A stretch of 38,794 nucleotides of DNA from Treponema sp. GTDB lineage: Bacteria > Spirochaetota > Spirochaetia > Treponematales > Breznakiellaceae. The DNA lies in assembly GCA_031276815.1 (NCBI GenBank), contig JAISMJ010000096.1:1-38794 (forward strand), written 5' to 3'. Position 1 is the first letter of the stretch, and each line of letters begins with the position of its first letter. This document shows, one piece after another, positions 18,477 to 27,907 of the stretch. The position numbers were made by a program, and so were the translations under genes. The notes below the pieces were generated by a model. It did not search any database, was not told where the DNA came from, and was given only the letters and a program-made list of their open reading frames with translations.

Positions 18477-20624
18477 ATGAAAAAGCATACGCGGTTTTTA
18501 ACGGGAATATTTAGCATTATGCTGGTATTCGGATTATTTTTATATACTGGATGCCCCGACGATAGTAATGACGATACCACAAACCTTTGGGAGAACGGCA
18601 GCGGAAACGGCAGCGGAAACGGCAGTGGAAACAACAATACGGTACCAAGCGCTCCTACCGGTGTAAGCGCGGTCGCGCTGTCTTCAAGCAGCATCTCTGT
18701 GACTTGGAATCCGGTATCGGGCGCTACGCTGTATTCGGTGTACCGCAATAGCGGCGACAACACGTATACGCCGATAGGCTACCCGTCAAGTACGAGCTAT
18801 ACCGTCACCGGACTATCTGCGGATACGACCTATTATTTCAAGGTAAAGGCAGAGAACGAAGCGGGCGAAAGCGACTATTCCTCTTCTGTTTTCGCTAAGA
18901 CTCTCCTTGGAGGCAGCGGGAGCAACGCCGAGGGGGAAGGGGTGTATATCGGACTTATCTCCTTTGCGGGAAATGCAACTGACTTAACCGACGGGGTTCC
19001 TGTTCTTCTTGATGCCGCGGGCAAAAACAGCCTGATCAGTAAGCTTAATTCAGGTTACGCTATTTCGTCTCAAGGCGGTACAGCCCTCTTCTATGCGGTG
19101 CATAAGGCATTGGCTAATCTCAAAAGCGGGGAAACCCAGTATCCGGCTAACCTTGATTTGGTGAACGTGATTACCTTTACGGACGGTCTTGATAACGGCT
19201 CCACCGGAATGTCCGCGGCAAATCCGATTGAAGGACAAACCTTCGATAGCGATAATGACTATACAACCTATTTAAGCGGAGAAATTGCCGGACGCTCCAT
19301 AGCAGGTAAGTCCATTACCGCATATTCCGTAGGCGTCATGGGCGGCGATGTATCTGATACGACAAAGTTTGGGAACGATTTGGCAAAGATAGCCAGTACG
19401 GGAAGAAGTCAGAGCTTAACGGATTTTGGAACCCTGCAATCCTCCTTTGAAAACATTGCCAACGAGTTGCAGATAACCCACAACAGTACCACCTTTACGA
19501 TGAAGACCACATTGCTTGCAAGCAATACCAAGGTGCGGATGACTTTTGATGTAACCGGTACGAGTCCCACTGACGCGGCGGCATCGGCAAAATATATCGA
19601 AGGCACCATAACCAGAACCGGAACCGGAACCGGCATGGTTTATACCTTCGGAAACATAACCTATGCGGGAGGGCTTGGTTCAACCCAGGGCGCGGGTCCC
19701 ATAACCGGTACTATAACCGGTACAGAGGTCAATTTCAGCTTTACCGGGGTGAGCGGCTATAATCCGTCTACGGATGAATCCACAGCAAAACAATGGACTA
19801 TGCCTTCCAGTTCAACTGACTGGCAGGTAAACAGTGAATATGATATAGGCGGCGCGACCGATACACAGATTGAAAAGCGTTCCGCCATTATTTACCTGGT
19901 CTTGGATGCGAGTAAATCCTTAAATTCAACGCAAATTGGGCAGATTAAGACTGCGGCTATCAGCTTTATCGAATCCCTTTATACCAAGCTCAATCCCACT
20001 ACGCCCAGTGTGCCTACCGGCGTAAGTGCGTCCCCGCAGTCTTCAAGCAGCATCTCCGTGTCTTGGTCTTCAGTATCAGGCGCAACGAGTTACAAGGTGT
20101 ACCGCAGTACCAGCTACTCCGGCACGTATACGCTGGTAGGCTCCCCGTCAGGCACGAGCTATACCAATACCGGATTATCGTCGAATACGACCTATTACTA
20201 CAAGGTAAAGGCGGTGAACAGCGCAGGGGAGAGCGACTATTCGACGTATACTTCCGCTACGACGACCTCTTCATCGTCCGCTGGTTCATCGTACTCTAAT
20301 GCAATCGCCCTATCAAGCAGTCAGTCATGGATAAGCGGTACGTTAAGCGCCAGTTCTCCAGAGGTTTGGTATAGTGTTTATGCCTACAGTGGTTATCTAT
20401 TAGGAGGACGGGACGCGGGTTATAGCAACTCTTATACCTCTGATGTTGTTTTTAACATATACAATGCAAACCTAGACTTGATAGCAGCAGACATGGACGT
20501 GGGTTACGGCAGCTACCAAACAGGCTACTACACCTTTACATCAGGCGGAACTTACTATATAAGAGTTGTTCCCTATAGCGGAAGCGCCAGTAATTACGGT
20601 ACCTATGCTATTTATTTCTGGTAA
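18477..20624 (+). CDS. Lipoprotein with two fibronectin III domains and a permuted VWA-like domain
   Basis: Probable surface or periplasmic lipoprotein, 715 residues. From ATG 18477 (AGGAGG at 6 nt) comes a signal peptide ending in LYTGC (Cys26 lipobox), a Gly/Ser/Asn linker, fibronectin III domain 1 (about 57-142), and a VWA-like region with GGTALFYAV (near 199) and FTDGLDNGS (near 234). A beta-rich Thr/Gly-rich stretch is followed by the VWA DxSxS motif LDASKS only near 475. Fibronectin III domain 2 (about 510-595) and a C-terminal beta domain like a pre-peptidase C domain (about 600-715) complete it. The frame is open to 18333, but the signal peptide fixes the start. Likely role: adhesion or binding to host or plant polymers; the ligand is unknown. 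Confidence 0.85.
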   Translation: MKKHTRFLTGIFSIMLVFGLFLYTGCPDDSNDDTTNLWENGSGNGSGNGSGNNNTVPSAPTGVSAVALSSSSISVTWNPVSGATLYSVYRNSGDNTYTPIGYPSSTSYTVTGLSADTTYYFKVKAENEAGESDYSSSVFAKTLLGGSGSNAEGEGVYIGLISFAGNATDLTDGVPVLLDAAGKNSLISKLNSGYAISSQGGTALFYAVHKALANLKSGETQYPANLDLVNVITFTDGLDNGSTGMSAANPIEGQTFDSDNDYTTYLSGEIAGRSIAGKSITAYSVGVMGGDVSDTTKFGNDLAKIASTGRSQSLTDFGTLQSSFENIANELQITHNSTTFTMKTTLLASNTKVRMTFDVTGTSPTDAAASAKYIEGTITRTGTGTGMVYTFGNITYAGGLGSTQGAGPITGTITGTEVNFSFTGVSGYNPSTDESTAKQWTMPSSSTDWQVNSEYDIGGATDTQIEKRSAIIYLVLDASKSLNSTQIGQIKTAAISFIESLYTKLNPTTPSVPTGVSASPQSSSSISVSWSSVSGATSYKVYRSTSYSGTYTLVGSPSGTSYTNTGLSSNTTYYYKVKAVNSAGESDYSTYTSATTTSSSSAGSSYSNAIALSSSQSWISGTLSASSPEVWYSVYAYSGYLLGGRDAGYSNSYTSDVVFNIYNANLDLIAADMDVGYGSYQTGYYTFTSGGTYYIRVVPYSGSASNYGTYAIYFW

Positions 20625-20651
20625 ATCGTAGTTCTAACCGGTTGCAGCGCG

Positions 20652-20681
20652 GCGGCTCTCCATGCGGGGAGCCGCTTTTTT
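20652..20681 (+). terminator. Rho-independent terminator of the lipoprotein gene
   Basis: Arms GCGGCTCTCC (20652-20661) and GGGGAGCCGC (20666-20675) with loop ATGC and one G-T pair, followed directly by TTTTTT (20676-20681). It lies 27 bp after the stop codon. Confidence 0.92.
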
Positions 20682-20746
20682 ATCCCGCGCCAATCCAGCA
20701 GTTCATGTAAGACCGCTTCTTGCCGCGCTTTGAAGCAACCGAGCGG

Positions 20747-21103
20747 CTTCTCCTATAGGACGAGTCTCTTATCCTGTAGAATGAGCGGCTTATCCTGTAG
20801 GATGAGTCTCTTATCCTGTAGAATGAGCGGCTTATCCTGTAGAATGAGCAGCTTATCCTGTAGGATGAGTCTCTTATCCTGTAGGATGAGTCTCTTATCC
20901 TGTAGAATGAGCGGCTTATCCTGTAGGATGAGCGGCTTATCCTGTAGAATGAGTCTCTTATCCTGTAGGATGAGCGGCTTATCCTATAGGATGAGTCTCT
21001 TATCCTGTAGGATGAGCGGCTTATCCTGTAGGATGAGTCTCTTATCCTGTAGAATGAGCGGCTTATCCTGTAGGATGAGTCTCTTATCCTATAGGATGAG
21101 CGG
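20747..21103. repeat. 21-bp hairpin repeat array 3 (17 units)
   Basis: Seventeen units with a strict 21-bp period. Each has an 18-bp hairpin core CTTATCC-TGTA-GGATGAG (GAATGAG in six units, TATA loop in a few) and a 3-bp spacer that is CGG or TCT (one CAG). As plus-strand RNA, ten units form a fully paired 7-bp stem including one U-G pair, with a 4-nt loop. Spacers CGG and TCT occur in mixed order. The first unit is diverged. The array lies between the lipoprotein terminator and the polA promoter. Heptapeptide ORFs across it, on both strands, lack ribosome sites. Confidence 0.93.
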
Positions 21104-21199
21104 CTCCCTCTGTTTCCCTCTGGCATAAGAGCAAAAGAGTATGATCCGTTCAGGAGATATGTGGGAAAAAACGGATGCGCGGGATACGGCTCATGCTTC

Positions 21200-21228
21200 T
21201 TGACTACTCCCGTGTTTCCTTGTATAGT
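21200..21228 (+). promoter_or_regulatory. Promoter of polA, predicts leaderless mRNA
   Basis: TTGACT (21200-21205), 17 bp, TATAGT (21223-21228). Only 8 nt separate the -10 box from ATG 21237 and no Shine-Dalgarno site is present, so the message should start at or within two bases of the start codon. Confidence 0.65.
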
Positions 21229-21236
21229 AGTTACCC

Positions 21237-24041
21237 ATGCACCCGCTTTATCTTATAGATTCGTATGCGCTTATTTATCGTTCTTATTTTGCATTTTTGA
21301 AACGCCCGTTGAGAAACGCGGCGGGTAAAAACATTTCCGTTTTGTTCGGATTCGCCCGTTCTCTTGCCAATCTCTTGAACAACGGCGCCCCCGCGGTTGA
21401 TTGCGAGGGAAAGCCGCTTGAAACCATGCAAAAACCGCTCCTGCTTGCCGCCGTGTTCGATCCGAAGAGCGGTACTACCTTTAGACATGAAATGTACGCC
21501 GGCTATAAGGCGAACAGGAACAAAACGCCCGACGATCTCCACGCGCAGGTGCCGCTTGTGGAGGAGTTTTTAACCGCCCTCACTATACCGCTGCTCCGCG
21601 TAGACGGCGTTGAAGCCGATGACATTATTGCAACCCTGGTGAAGAAATGCCGGGCGGAAAACCGCCAATGTTATATCATTTCAGGGGATAAAGACCTGTT
21701 GCAGCTTGTGGGAGACGGGATTTATGCACTGCGCCAGTCAAAAACAGCCGGTGAAATCTGGGATCTAATCGGAAGCGGCGAGGTAAAAGCCGAGTGGGGC
21801 GTGCCTCCCGCAAAAATGCTCGATCTGTTGTCCCTTAGCGGCGATTCTTCGGATAATATACCGGGTATAAAGGGCATAGGTAAAAAAAGCGCGGTAAAAC
21901 TCATGGCGCGTTACGGATCGCTTGAGGACATCTTCAACAACATTGCGGGCATTGAAGGCTCGATCAGTAAAAAGCTCGCTGCGGGAAAGGAAAGCGCATG
22001 GTTTTCAAGAACGCTTATCACGCTGAGAGACGATGTGCCGCTTCCCATTACCGCGATTGACGAGCTTTCAATAGAACATATAAACAGGAGAGCGGGCGCT
22101 GTTCTCCTCATGCGTGAAAACTGCCGTGACACTGCGGACATGTATGATAGTAAAGCGGCTTTTTATCATTCCAATACAAGGGACGCGCAAACCAACCGGC
22201 GGAATGCGCTGCCGGACAATGAATCAAGGGATGTCGAGGGACTGCTCGGCGAAGGGTCGTACCGTACCGTTCTAGATAGTGAGGAACTGCGTATGCTGCT
22301 TGACGAAGCGCATAAACGGTCATTTATGGCGCTGGATTTTGAGACCGATTCTCTTGACGCATGGCATGCGGATCTGGTAGGCGTTTCCTTTTCCTTTACG
22401 CTCAAAGAGGCTGTGTACGTACCGGTTACTTCGCACGGCATAGGCAGCCCGTTTATTGATCCGGCTCTGGTACGTTCCGCCTTGAAACCCCTGTTTGAAG
22501 ACCCCGCTATGACCATCATCGCGCATAACGCAAAGTACGATTATGAAGTGGCGCGGCATTGGGGAATTGACCGCTGGCAGTGCAAGATATGGGACACCAT
22601 GATCGCCGCATGGCTCAATGAGCCTGAGCGCGCCGGATTCTCTCTTGATTCGCTTGCGGGCTACTATTTTAACTATACGCCTATTCTCTACAAAGACATT
22701 GTACCGAAAGATGAAACATTCGCTTCCGTGCCGCTTGATGTGGCGACCCGCTATTCAGCGGAAGACGCGGACCTCTGTTTTCGTTTGAAGGCGCTTTTTG
22801 AGAAAAAACTGCGGAACGCCGAACTGCTTACCTTGTTTCTGAACCTCGAAATGCCGCTGCTCCCGATCCTCGCGGAAATGGAGGGGAGGGGGATTATGAT
22901 TGAAAAACAGGCGCTTTTGGATTATGGGGAAGAATTAACCGATGCGCTTGAGAAGCTAGAGGCTCGTATATTCGCTGTGGTTGGGCATGACTTTAATATT
23001 TTTTCCACGCTCCAGCTTCAAAAAGTGCTTTTTGAGGAACGGAAGCTCAAGCCCGGCAAGAAAACCAAGACCGGCTATTCTACCGATATGGTTGTTCTGG
23101 AGGAGCTGGCGCACATCGATCCGGTGCCCGCCCTGGTGTTACGGCACCGCGCCCTCTCGCGGCTCAAGTCAACCTATGTCGATTCGCTTGGTTCCCAAGC
23201 CGGCAAAGACGGACGCGTACATACCAGTTTTATCCAGACCGGCACTGTAACCGGACGGCTTTCGAGCAAGGATCCCAATCTCCAGAACATACCGATTCGG
23301 GATGAAGAAGGCCGGCGCATACGGGAAGCCTTTATCGCGCAAGACGGACATCTTCTCATTTCCGCGGATTACAGTCAGATTGAACTTGTGGTACTGGCGC
23401 ATTTGTCCGAAGACCCCGCCCTTGTGTCGGCGTTCCGTGAGGGCAAAGACATTCACTCGCGTACCGCCAGCCTCATTTTCGGCGTTGACGAAGATGCGGT
23501 GCTGCCGGAACAGCGCCGTATTGCCAAAGTTATCAACTTCGGGGTAATGTACGGCATGAGCCCGTTCCGGCTCAGTAACGAGCTTGGCATAAGCCGCCAT
23601 GACGCCGCGTCTTTCATCGAAGCCTATTTCAGAACCTATTCCGGTATCAACAACCTTATTGAGTACCTCATCAAACATTGCGAGGAAACCGGTTTCGCTT
23701 CAACCCTTTTAGGCAGACGGCGTTTTATACCGGCGATCAATTCATTGAACAAGACCGAAAAAGCCGCGGCCGAGCGGATCGCGGTAAATACCCCCATACA
23801 AGGCTCCGCCGCGGATATAGTTAAAACCGCCATGCTGAACGTTGATAAAGCCCTTACCGCAACTCATAGCCGCGCCCGGCTTATTTTGCAGGTGCATGAT
23901 GAACTTATCCTTGAAACGCCGGAAGATGATGCGGAAAAAGCCGCGGAACTGGTACGGGAACGTATGGAAAACACGATTGCATTAAAAGTACCGATGAGGG
24001 TCAGTGTGGAGATTGGTAAACGTTGGGGAGATTTTCATTAA
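21237..24041 (+). CDS. polA: DNA polymerase I
   Basis: Repair and Okazaki-fragment polymerase, 934 residues with all three domains. The 5'-nuclease has YLIDSYALIYRSYFAF, then GVEADDIIATL and LSGDSSDNIPGIKGIGKKSA. The 3'-5' exonuclease keeps its catalytic acids (ALDFETDSLD) and HNAKYDYEVARHWG. The polymerase domain has motif A SADYSQIELVVLAHLSED, the O-helix RRIAKVINFGVMYGMSPF and motif C QVHDELILE. The proofreading site therefore looks active, unlike in some bacteria. It starts with MHPLYLIDSYAL, the conserved N-terminus, which supports ATG 21237 despite the missing ribosome site. coaE follows 5 bp after the stop. Confidence 0.97.
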   Translation: MHPLYLIDSYALIYRSYFAFLKRPLRNAAGKNISVLFGFARSLANLLNNGAPAVDCEGKPLETMQKPLLLAAVFDPKSGTTFRHEMYAGYKANRNKTPDDLHAQVPLVEEFLTALTIPLLRVDGVEADDIIATLVKKCRAENRQCYIISGDKDLLQLVGDGIYALRQSKTAGEIWDLIGSGEVKAEWGVPPAKMLDLLSLSGDSSDNIPGIKGIGKKSAVKLMARYGSLEDIFNNIAGIEGSISKKLAAGKESAWFSRTLITLRDDVPLPITAIDELSIEHINRRAGAVLLMRENCRDTADMYDSKAAFYHSNTRDAQTNRRNALPDNESRDVEGLLGEGSYRTVLDSEELRMLLDEAHKRSFMALDFETDSLDAWHADLVGVSFSFTLKEAVYVPVTSHGIGSPFIDPALVRSALKPLFEDPAMTIIAHNAKYDYEVARHWGIDRWQCKIWDTMIAAWLNEPERAGFSLDSLAGYYFNYTPILYKDIVPKDETFASVPLDVATRYSAEDADLCFRLKALFEKKLRNAELLTLFLNLEMPLLPILAEMEGRGIMIEKQALLDYGEELTDALEKLEARIFAVVGHDFNIFSTLQLQKVLFEERKLKPGKKTKTGYSTDMVVLEELAHIDPVPALVLRHRALSRLKSTYVDSLGSQAGKDGRVHTSFIQTGTVTGRLSSKDPNLQNIPIRDEEGRRIREAFIAQDGHLLISADYSQIELVVLAHLSEDPALVSAFREGKDIHSRTASLIFGVDEDAVLPEQRRIAKVINFGVMYGMSPFRLSNELGISRHDAASFIEAYFRTYSGINNLIEYLIKHCEETGFASTLLGRRRFIPAINSLNKTEKAAAERIAVNTPIQGSAADIVKTAMLNVDKALTATHSRARLILQVHDELILETPEDDAEKAAELVRERMENTIALKVPMRVSVEIGKRWGDFH

Positions 24042-24046
24042 AGTCT

Positions 24047-24661
24047 ATGCTTATCGGTTTAACCGGACCGTATTGTTCAGGGAAGAATTATATCGCATCA
24101 CTGCTTGAACAAAAAGGCTTTTCCGTGCTTGACGTTGATACGCTCGGACACGAGGCGATCCGGCGGGAACGGGAGGCAATAACCGCGCGTTTCGGCGCGG
24201 ATATTCTGGCGGCGGGGACCGGTGAAATAGACCGGAAGCTGTTGGGTAAGAAAGTCTTTGGAAACCAGCGTGAGCTGGTGGCGCTTGAAGCCATTGTACA
24301 TCCTGTGGCAAATGCGCTTACTAGCGAGTGGATAGCGGCGCGGAGAGGGAAAAACTGCGTCATCAATGCGGCGCTTCTCCACAGATCAGTCGCCTTTGAA
24401 CGGCTTGACGCCATTATCATTGTCAAGGCGGGATTTCTTACGCGGCTGATCCGCGCGAGAAAGCGGGATCGGCTGCCGTGGCTCGATCTTATAAAACGTT
24501 TCCGCAGTCAAAATGATTTTTCATCTCAATATGTACAGCATATACAGAATTCACAAAAAAATGCCGATAAAAAAAATAGTATTTACATTATAAACAATAC
24601 GGGAAGGAATCTCCAGAAACAACTGGACGGCGTGGTTCGCTCGCTTATAAAGGAGATATAA
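24047..24661 (+). CDS. coaE: Dephospho-CoA kinase
   Basis: Last step of coenzyme A synthesis: phosphorylates the 3'-OH of dephospho-CoA. The P-loop is GLTGPYCSGKN at the very N-terminus, and VLDVDTLGHEAI is the conserved substrate-binding region. Ile-Val-Lys-Ala-Gly and the lid with RARKRDRLPW are also present. The C-terminal part is somewhat diverged (Asn/Lys/Ile-rich), but the length (204 aa) is normal. I choose ATG 24047 rather than the earlier in-frame position 24023, because homologues begin MxIGLTG. GGGGAG sits 16 nt upstream, rather far. It is in an operon with polA, and its stop abuts the next ATG (24662). Confidence 0.88.
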   Translation: MLIGLTGPYCSGKNYIASLLEQKGFSVLDVDTLGHEAIRREREAITARFGADILAAGTGEIDRKLLGKKVFGNQRELVALEAIVHPVANALTSEWIAARRGKNCVINAALLHRSVAFERLDAIIIVKAGFLTRLIRARKRDRLPWLDLIKRFRSQNDFSSQYVQHIQNSQKNADKKNSIYIINNTGRNLQKQLDGVVRSLIKEI

Positions 24662-25471
24662 ATGGAAAAGAAAAAAATAATACTTATATCGGTGATAATC
24701 GGACTCTTTTTATTCATTGCAATAGCGCTTCCTCTATCGCTTCTTTCGTCTAAAGATACGGTATTAGCCGGAACATCTCCGGCAGTTTCCGCTGTTCCCA
24801 AGCCGGAAGAGCCGTACCTCGATCGTCCCGCATCAATGGATGTACGGGATACGATTGTTAATCCTCCTGTTAATCCACCGGATAGTAATATGACTGATGG
24901 TAATCCGATAGATGGTAATCCGCCGGATGGCTCCTCCAGCGCACAGAATATTATTATCAACAACTATGATACAGCAGGTACCAGAATCGCCGAAAGCAAA
25001 ACGGTACCCGCAGAAAGCGGGGGCTTAACTCTCACCATTGTACCTGCGGCGCCCGTTACCCAAGAAGCGCCTGTTACTGTCCGAACGCCGCCACCCGTGT
25101 CTTCCCCTGCTCCAAAAGCGCAGCAGAGCGCTCCAAGCGGCGGTAAATCCCAGACTACACAGCCGAAACAAACAGCCGCAAAACCTGCAACAACCACCGC
25201 TAAGCCGCCGGTTTCTTCCGTGTCGTACAATTATTGGATACAAACAGGCGCTTTCAGCACAAAAGCACATGCCGAGAGTGTCCAAAAAGCCCTCAAGGAG
25301 CAAGGCATTCCCTCAACGATTATGAATGCGGTTGTGAAGGGGAAAGATGTATTCCGCGTCCGTACCGGTCCCTATACCACCAACAGCGAAGCGAACTACT
25401 GGTTAAAGCTCATCAAAGTAATTGATATAGCTGGATTGGAAGAAAGCTGGATCGATCAGGTAGTCAAGTGA
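24662..25471 (+). CDS. SPOR-domain inner-membrane protein
   Basis: A 269-residue protein anchored by one N-terminal membrane helix (about 5-28) with a long Pro/Thr/Ala-rich linker (about 35-185) and a C-terminal SPOR domain (about 190-265: YWIQTGAFSTKAHAESVQKA, then VFRVRTGPY). SPOR domains bind denuded glycan strands of septal peptidoglycan, so a role in cell division or cell-wall remodelling is likely. The ribosome site AAAGGAG is strong, and the ATG follows the coaE stop directly, so it is the third gene of the polA operon. The linker's low complexity is normal for such proteins. Confidence 0.88.
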   Translation: MEKKKIILISVIIGLFLFIAIALPLSLLSSKDTVLAGTSPAVSAVPKPEEPYLDRPASMDVRDTIVNPPVNPPDSNMTDGNPIDGNPPDGSSSAQNIIINNYDTAGTRIAESKTVPAESGGLTLTIVPAAPVTQEAPVTVRTPPPVSSPAPKAQQSAPSGGKSQTTQPKQTAAKPATTTAKPPVSSVSYNYWIQTGAFSTKAHAESVQKALKEQGIPSTIMNAVVKGKDVFRVRTGPYTTNSEANYWLKLIKVIDIAGLEESWIDQVVK

Positions 25472-25657
25472 GCTATCAAATGCCGAAGTGCGCTAAAGCG
25501 ATGGCTTCTTGTTTCACCGGCTACACTTAGACCAATAGAGCAAGTTCTAACAATCCGGCGGCGGCGGATTTACGCTGTAAAACGGTAATAACTGCCTTGA
25601 TAATTCTCTACGTTAATTTCTAGCCTGATTTCACAAGCGCAAAAGAAGCAGTACAGC

Positions 25658-27121
25658 TTACGATTTCTCTATTAAAGCCTTGCCTAGTTTCCAGTTATCA
25701 CCAGCGCCCATGGTGAGAAAGAGATCGCCCGCTTTGAGCATGGGTTTGAGGAGGGGAAGCGCATCCAAAGGTTTTTCCGCATAACATATCTTTTTCCTGA
25801 ACGGCGCGGACGTATTCGCTTTTTCAATCTTTTCAAAAAGCGTCCTGCCCGTAACGCCTCCTGAGTACGTTTCGCGCGCGGAGGCGTATATGTTATGCAG
25901 TACCAGTATATCCGCTCCGGTAAACGCCGTTGCAAAGTCGTCTAGAAGTGCCGCTGTGCGGGTATAGGTATGAGGCATGAAACTCACGATAAGACGGCGG
26001 TTGGGATAAAACGCCTTGATCCCTTCGATTGTGGCTTTTATGGCAGTGGGATGATGGGCGTAATCGTCCATGAAAAGAACGCCGCCTTGTTCGCCTAGTA
26101 TCTCGGAACGGCGTTTACTTCCACAAAAACCTTCAAGCGCCCGCCGTGCGCCTTCAAGCTGCGTTTTGGTCCACAATCCGCCGTCTCCTGCGCGATTTTC
26201 GGTACGCATGATGGATGAAACAAGTGCAAACGCGGCGGCGGCGTTGAGCGCATTGTGTTTGCCGGGAATCCGCAGAGTAAACGGCTCCGCAAAAGCGTTC
26301 AGTTCAAACATAAGCCGCTCGCTCTCTAGGGAACAATTTTTTATCTTGAAATCTCCGTGCGCGGTAAAGCCGTAGGGCGTGAATACAATGCCGCGCTTTT
26401 CATTTTTGAGTATTCCGGCAACCTCATACGCGCCTTCGTTATCCGCACAGTAGATAAGTTCGCCTCCATGCGGGAGCTTTCTTCCATATTCGACAAAAGC
26501 GTCCCGTATAGATTCGTATGTGGGATAATAGTCCTGATGATCACTTTCCACGCTGGTAAGTACGATCCGTTTGGGATGAAAGGATAGAAAATGCCGCCGA
26601 TATTCACATGTTTCCGCCACGAAATACGCAGCGCCAAGCGAAAGCGTCGAGCGTCCGCCGAAATCGCGCACTGCGCTTCCTGCAAGTATCTGCGCCGGCA
26701 TCCGGGCGCCCTTCAGCAGGACGCCAGTCAGCGCGGTTGTGGTGGTTTTCCCATGAACGCCCGCAATGCCGGACGAGTCGAACTTGGCTGAATAGGCGCC
26801 GAGCGCATCCGCGTATTTGAGTATGGGAATGCCGCGCCGGGATGCTTCCAAGAGTTCAGGGTGCGTTTCAGGAGAATATGCTGCGGAGTGGATAACGAGA
26901 TCGATACCCGCGTGTATATGCGTGGCATCAAAGGTTTCAAAATAGGGAACGCCGAGTTCTTTTAGGATAGCATCCGTGTAGAAAACGTCGCTCGTATCTG
27001 AACCGGTTACCTTAACGCCGGCGTTGACTAATAGCTCCGCCAAAGCGGACATACCGGTACCTTTGACGCCCACGCAAAAAACGCATAAATTCGGATGTAT
27101 CTTACATACAGGTTTATCCAT
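25658..27121 (-). CDS. murC: UDP-N-acetylmuramate--L-alanine ligase
   Basis: Cytoplasmic ATP-dependent ligase that adds the first amino acid of the peptidoglycan stem peptide. In 487 residues: the N-terminal UDP-MurNAc domain (CVGVKGTGMSALAELL, SAAYSPETHPE), the central ATPase (SGIAGVHGKTTTTAL, and ETCEYRRHFL for the usual E-C-DE motif) and the C-terminal domain (FMDDYAHHPTAIKATIEG, and MPHTYTRT). SAAYS and GVHGKTTTT are characteristic. The related enzyme Mpl is possible but the motifs fit MurC better. It follows the LysM lipoprotein gene by 7 bp, a cell-wall operon. Confidence 0.9.
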   Translation of the reverse strand: MDKPVCKIHPNLCVFCVGVKGTGMSALAELLVNAGVKVTGSDTSDVFYTDAILKELGVPYFETFDATHIHAGIDLVIHSAAYSPETHPELLEASRRGIPILKYADALGAYSAKFDSSGIAGVHGKTTTTALTGVLLKGARMPAQILAGSAVRDFGGRSTLSLGAAYFVAETCEYRRHFLSFHPKRIVLTSVESDHQDYYPTYESIRDAFVEYGRKLPHGGELIYCADNEGAYEVAGILKNEKRGIVFTPYGFTAHGDFKIKNCSLESERLMFELNAFAEPFTLRIPGKHNALNAAAAFALVSSIMRTENRAGDGGLWTKTQLEGARRALEGFCGSKRRSEILGEQGGVLFMDDYAHHPTAIKATIEGIKAFYPNRRLIVSFMPHTYTRTAALLDDFATAFTGADILVLHNIYASARETYSGGVTGRTLFEKIEKANTSAPFRKKICYAEKPLDALPLLKPMLKAGDLFLTMGAGDNWKLGKALIEKS

Positions 27122-27128
27122 ACAGCGA

Positions 27129-27863
27129 CTACAGACTCTCGGATAAGGCGGTCAGAGCGCTTACCATTTCTCCTTTATACGGTTTGCCGCTTTGTACATA
27201 CGCCTCCGCAATTTCTTTCAGGAATGCCTTGACATTCGCTCTGGCGATAGAATCGCTAAGATTCTTCTCTATATCAGGGATCGTTATGTTCATACCGGGT
27301 TCGATAAAATCAGGATCCTGAATCGTATCAATGGAAGCCATCATTATAATCGGGAAATAATAGCCGTTCCCGCTTCCATAGTATGCCGTTGCAATACGGG
27401 TGAGCGTGTCGCCTGAAACTACAGTGTAGGATGTCGCTCCATCAAGGAGTAGACCCGATTTGTATTTATTATAAACCTGTTCCAAATCGTTATTTACGAC
27501 TTGTTCTACCGGCGGTTTTGGTTGTTTTACTAGTTCCACTGGCGGCTCCGGCTGCTCTACAGGTTTCGCTGGTGGCTCTACTGGCGGTTCTGGCTGTTCT
27601 ACTAGTTCAACTGGTTGTTCCACTGGCGGCTCCGGCTGCTCTACGGGTTCCGCTGGTGGCTCTATGGGCGGCTCTGGCTGCTCTACTAGTTCCACCGGTT
27701 GCTCCACTGGCGGCTCTGGTTGTTCTACGGGTTCCGCTGGTTGCTCTACTGGCGGCTCCGGTTGCTCTGTAGCAGTGTTGCCACCGGCCGGACTGCTTGT
27801 ACAGGAAATAGCGCAAAGAATGGCAATACCAATAACCGCTACTAAAAAAGTAAGCTTTTTCAT
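27129..27863 (-). CDS. LysM lipoprotein with Pro/Glu repeat linker
   Basis: A 244-residue envelope lipoprotein. The signal peptide ends in CAISC (lipobox Cys21). Residues about 35-125 are a repeat linker of PEPPVEQP, AEPVEQ and VELVEQ units, rigid and acidic, with clear DNA repeats at about 27,500-27,770. Next comes a LysM domain (about 140-195: YTVVSGDTLTRIATAYYGSG, and later GMNITIPDI) that binds peptidoglycan. The C-terminal 45 residues are helical. It would tether the outer or inner membrane to the wall across the periplasm. Ribosome site AGAGGAG. First gene of the lysM-murC operon. Confidence 0.85.
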   Translation of the reverse strand: MKKLTFLVAVIGIAILCAISCTSSPAGGNTATEQPEPPVEQPAEPVEQPEPPVEQPVELVEQPEPPIEPPAEPVEQPEPPVEQPVELVEQPEPPVEPPAKPVEQPEPPVELVKQPKPPVEQVVNNDLEQVYNKYKSGLLLDGATSYTVVSGDTLTRIATAYYGSGNGYYFPIIMMASIDTIQDPDFIEPGMNITIPDIEKNLSDSIARANVKAFLKEIAEAYVQSGKPYKGEMVSALTALSESL

Positions 27864-27907
27864 AAAACTCCTCTATAAAACACTGCGGCGTAGTTACCGC
27901 AGACAAA

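Noticed and set aside
20680-21128. Repeat ORFs of 130-150 codons on both strands across array 3
   Set aside because: Same reason: period divisible by three, no ribosome site, low-complexity product.
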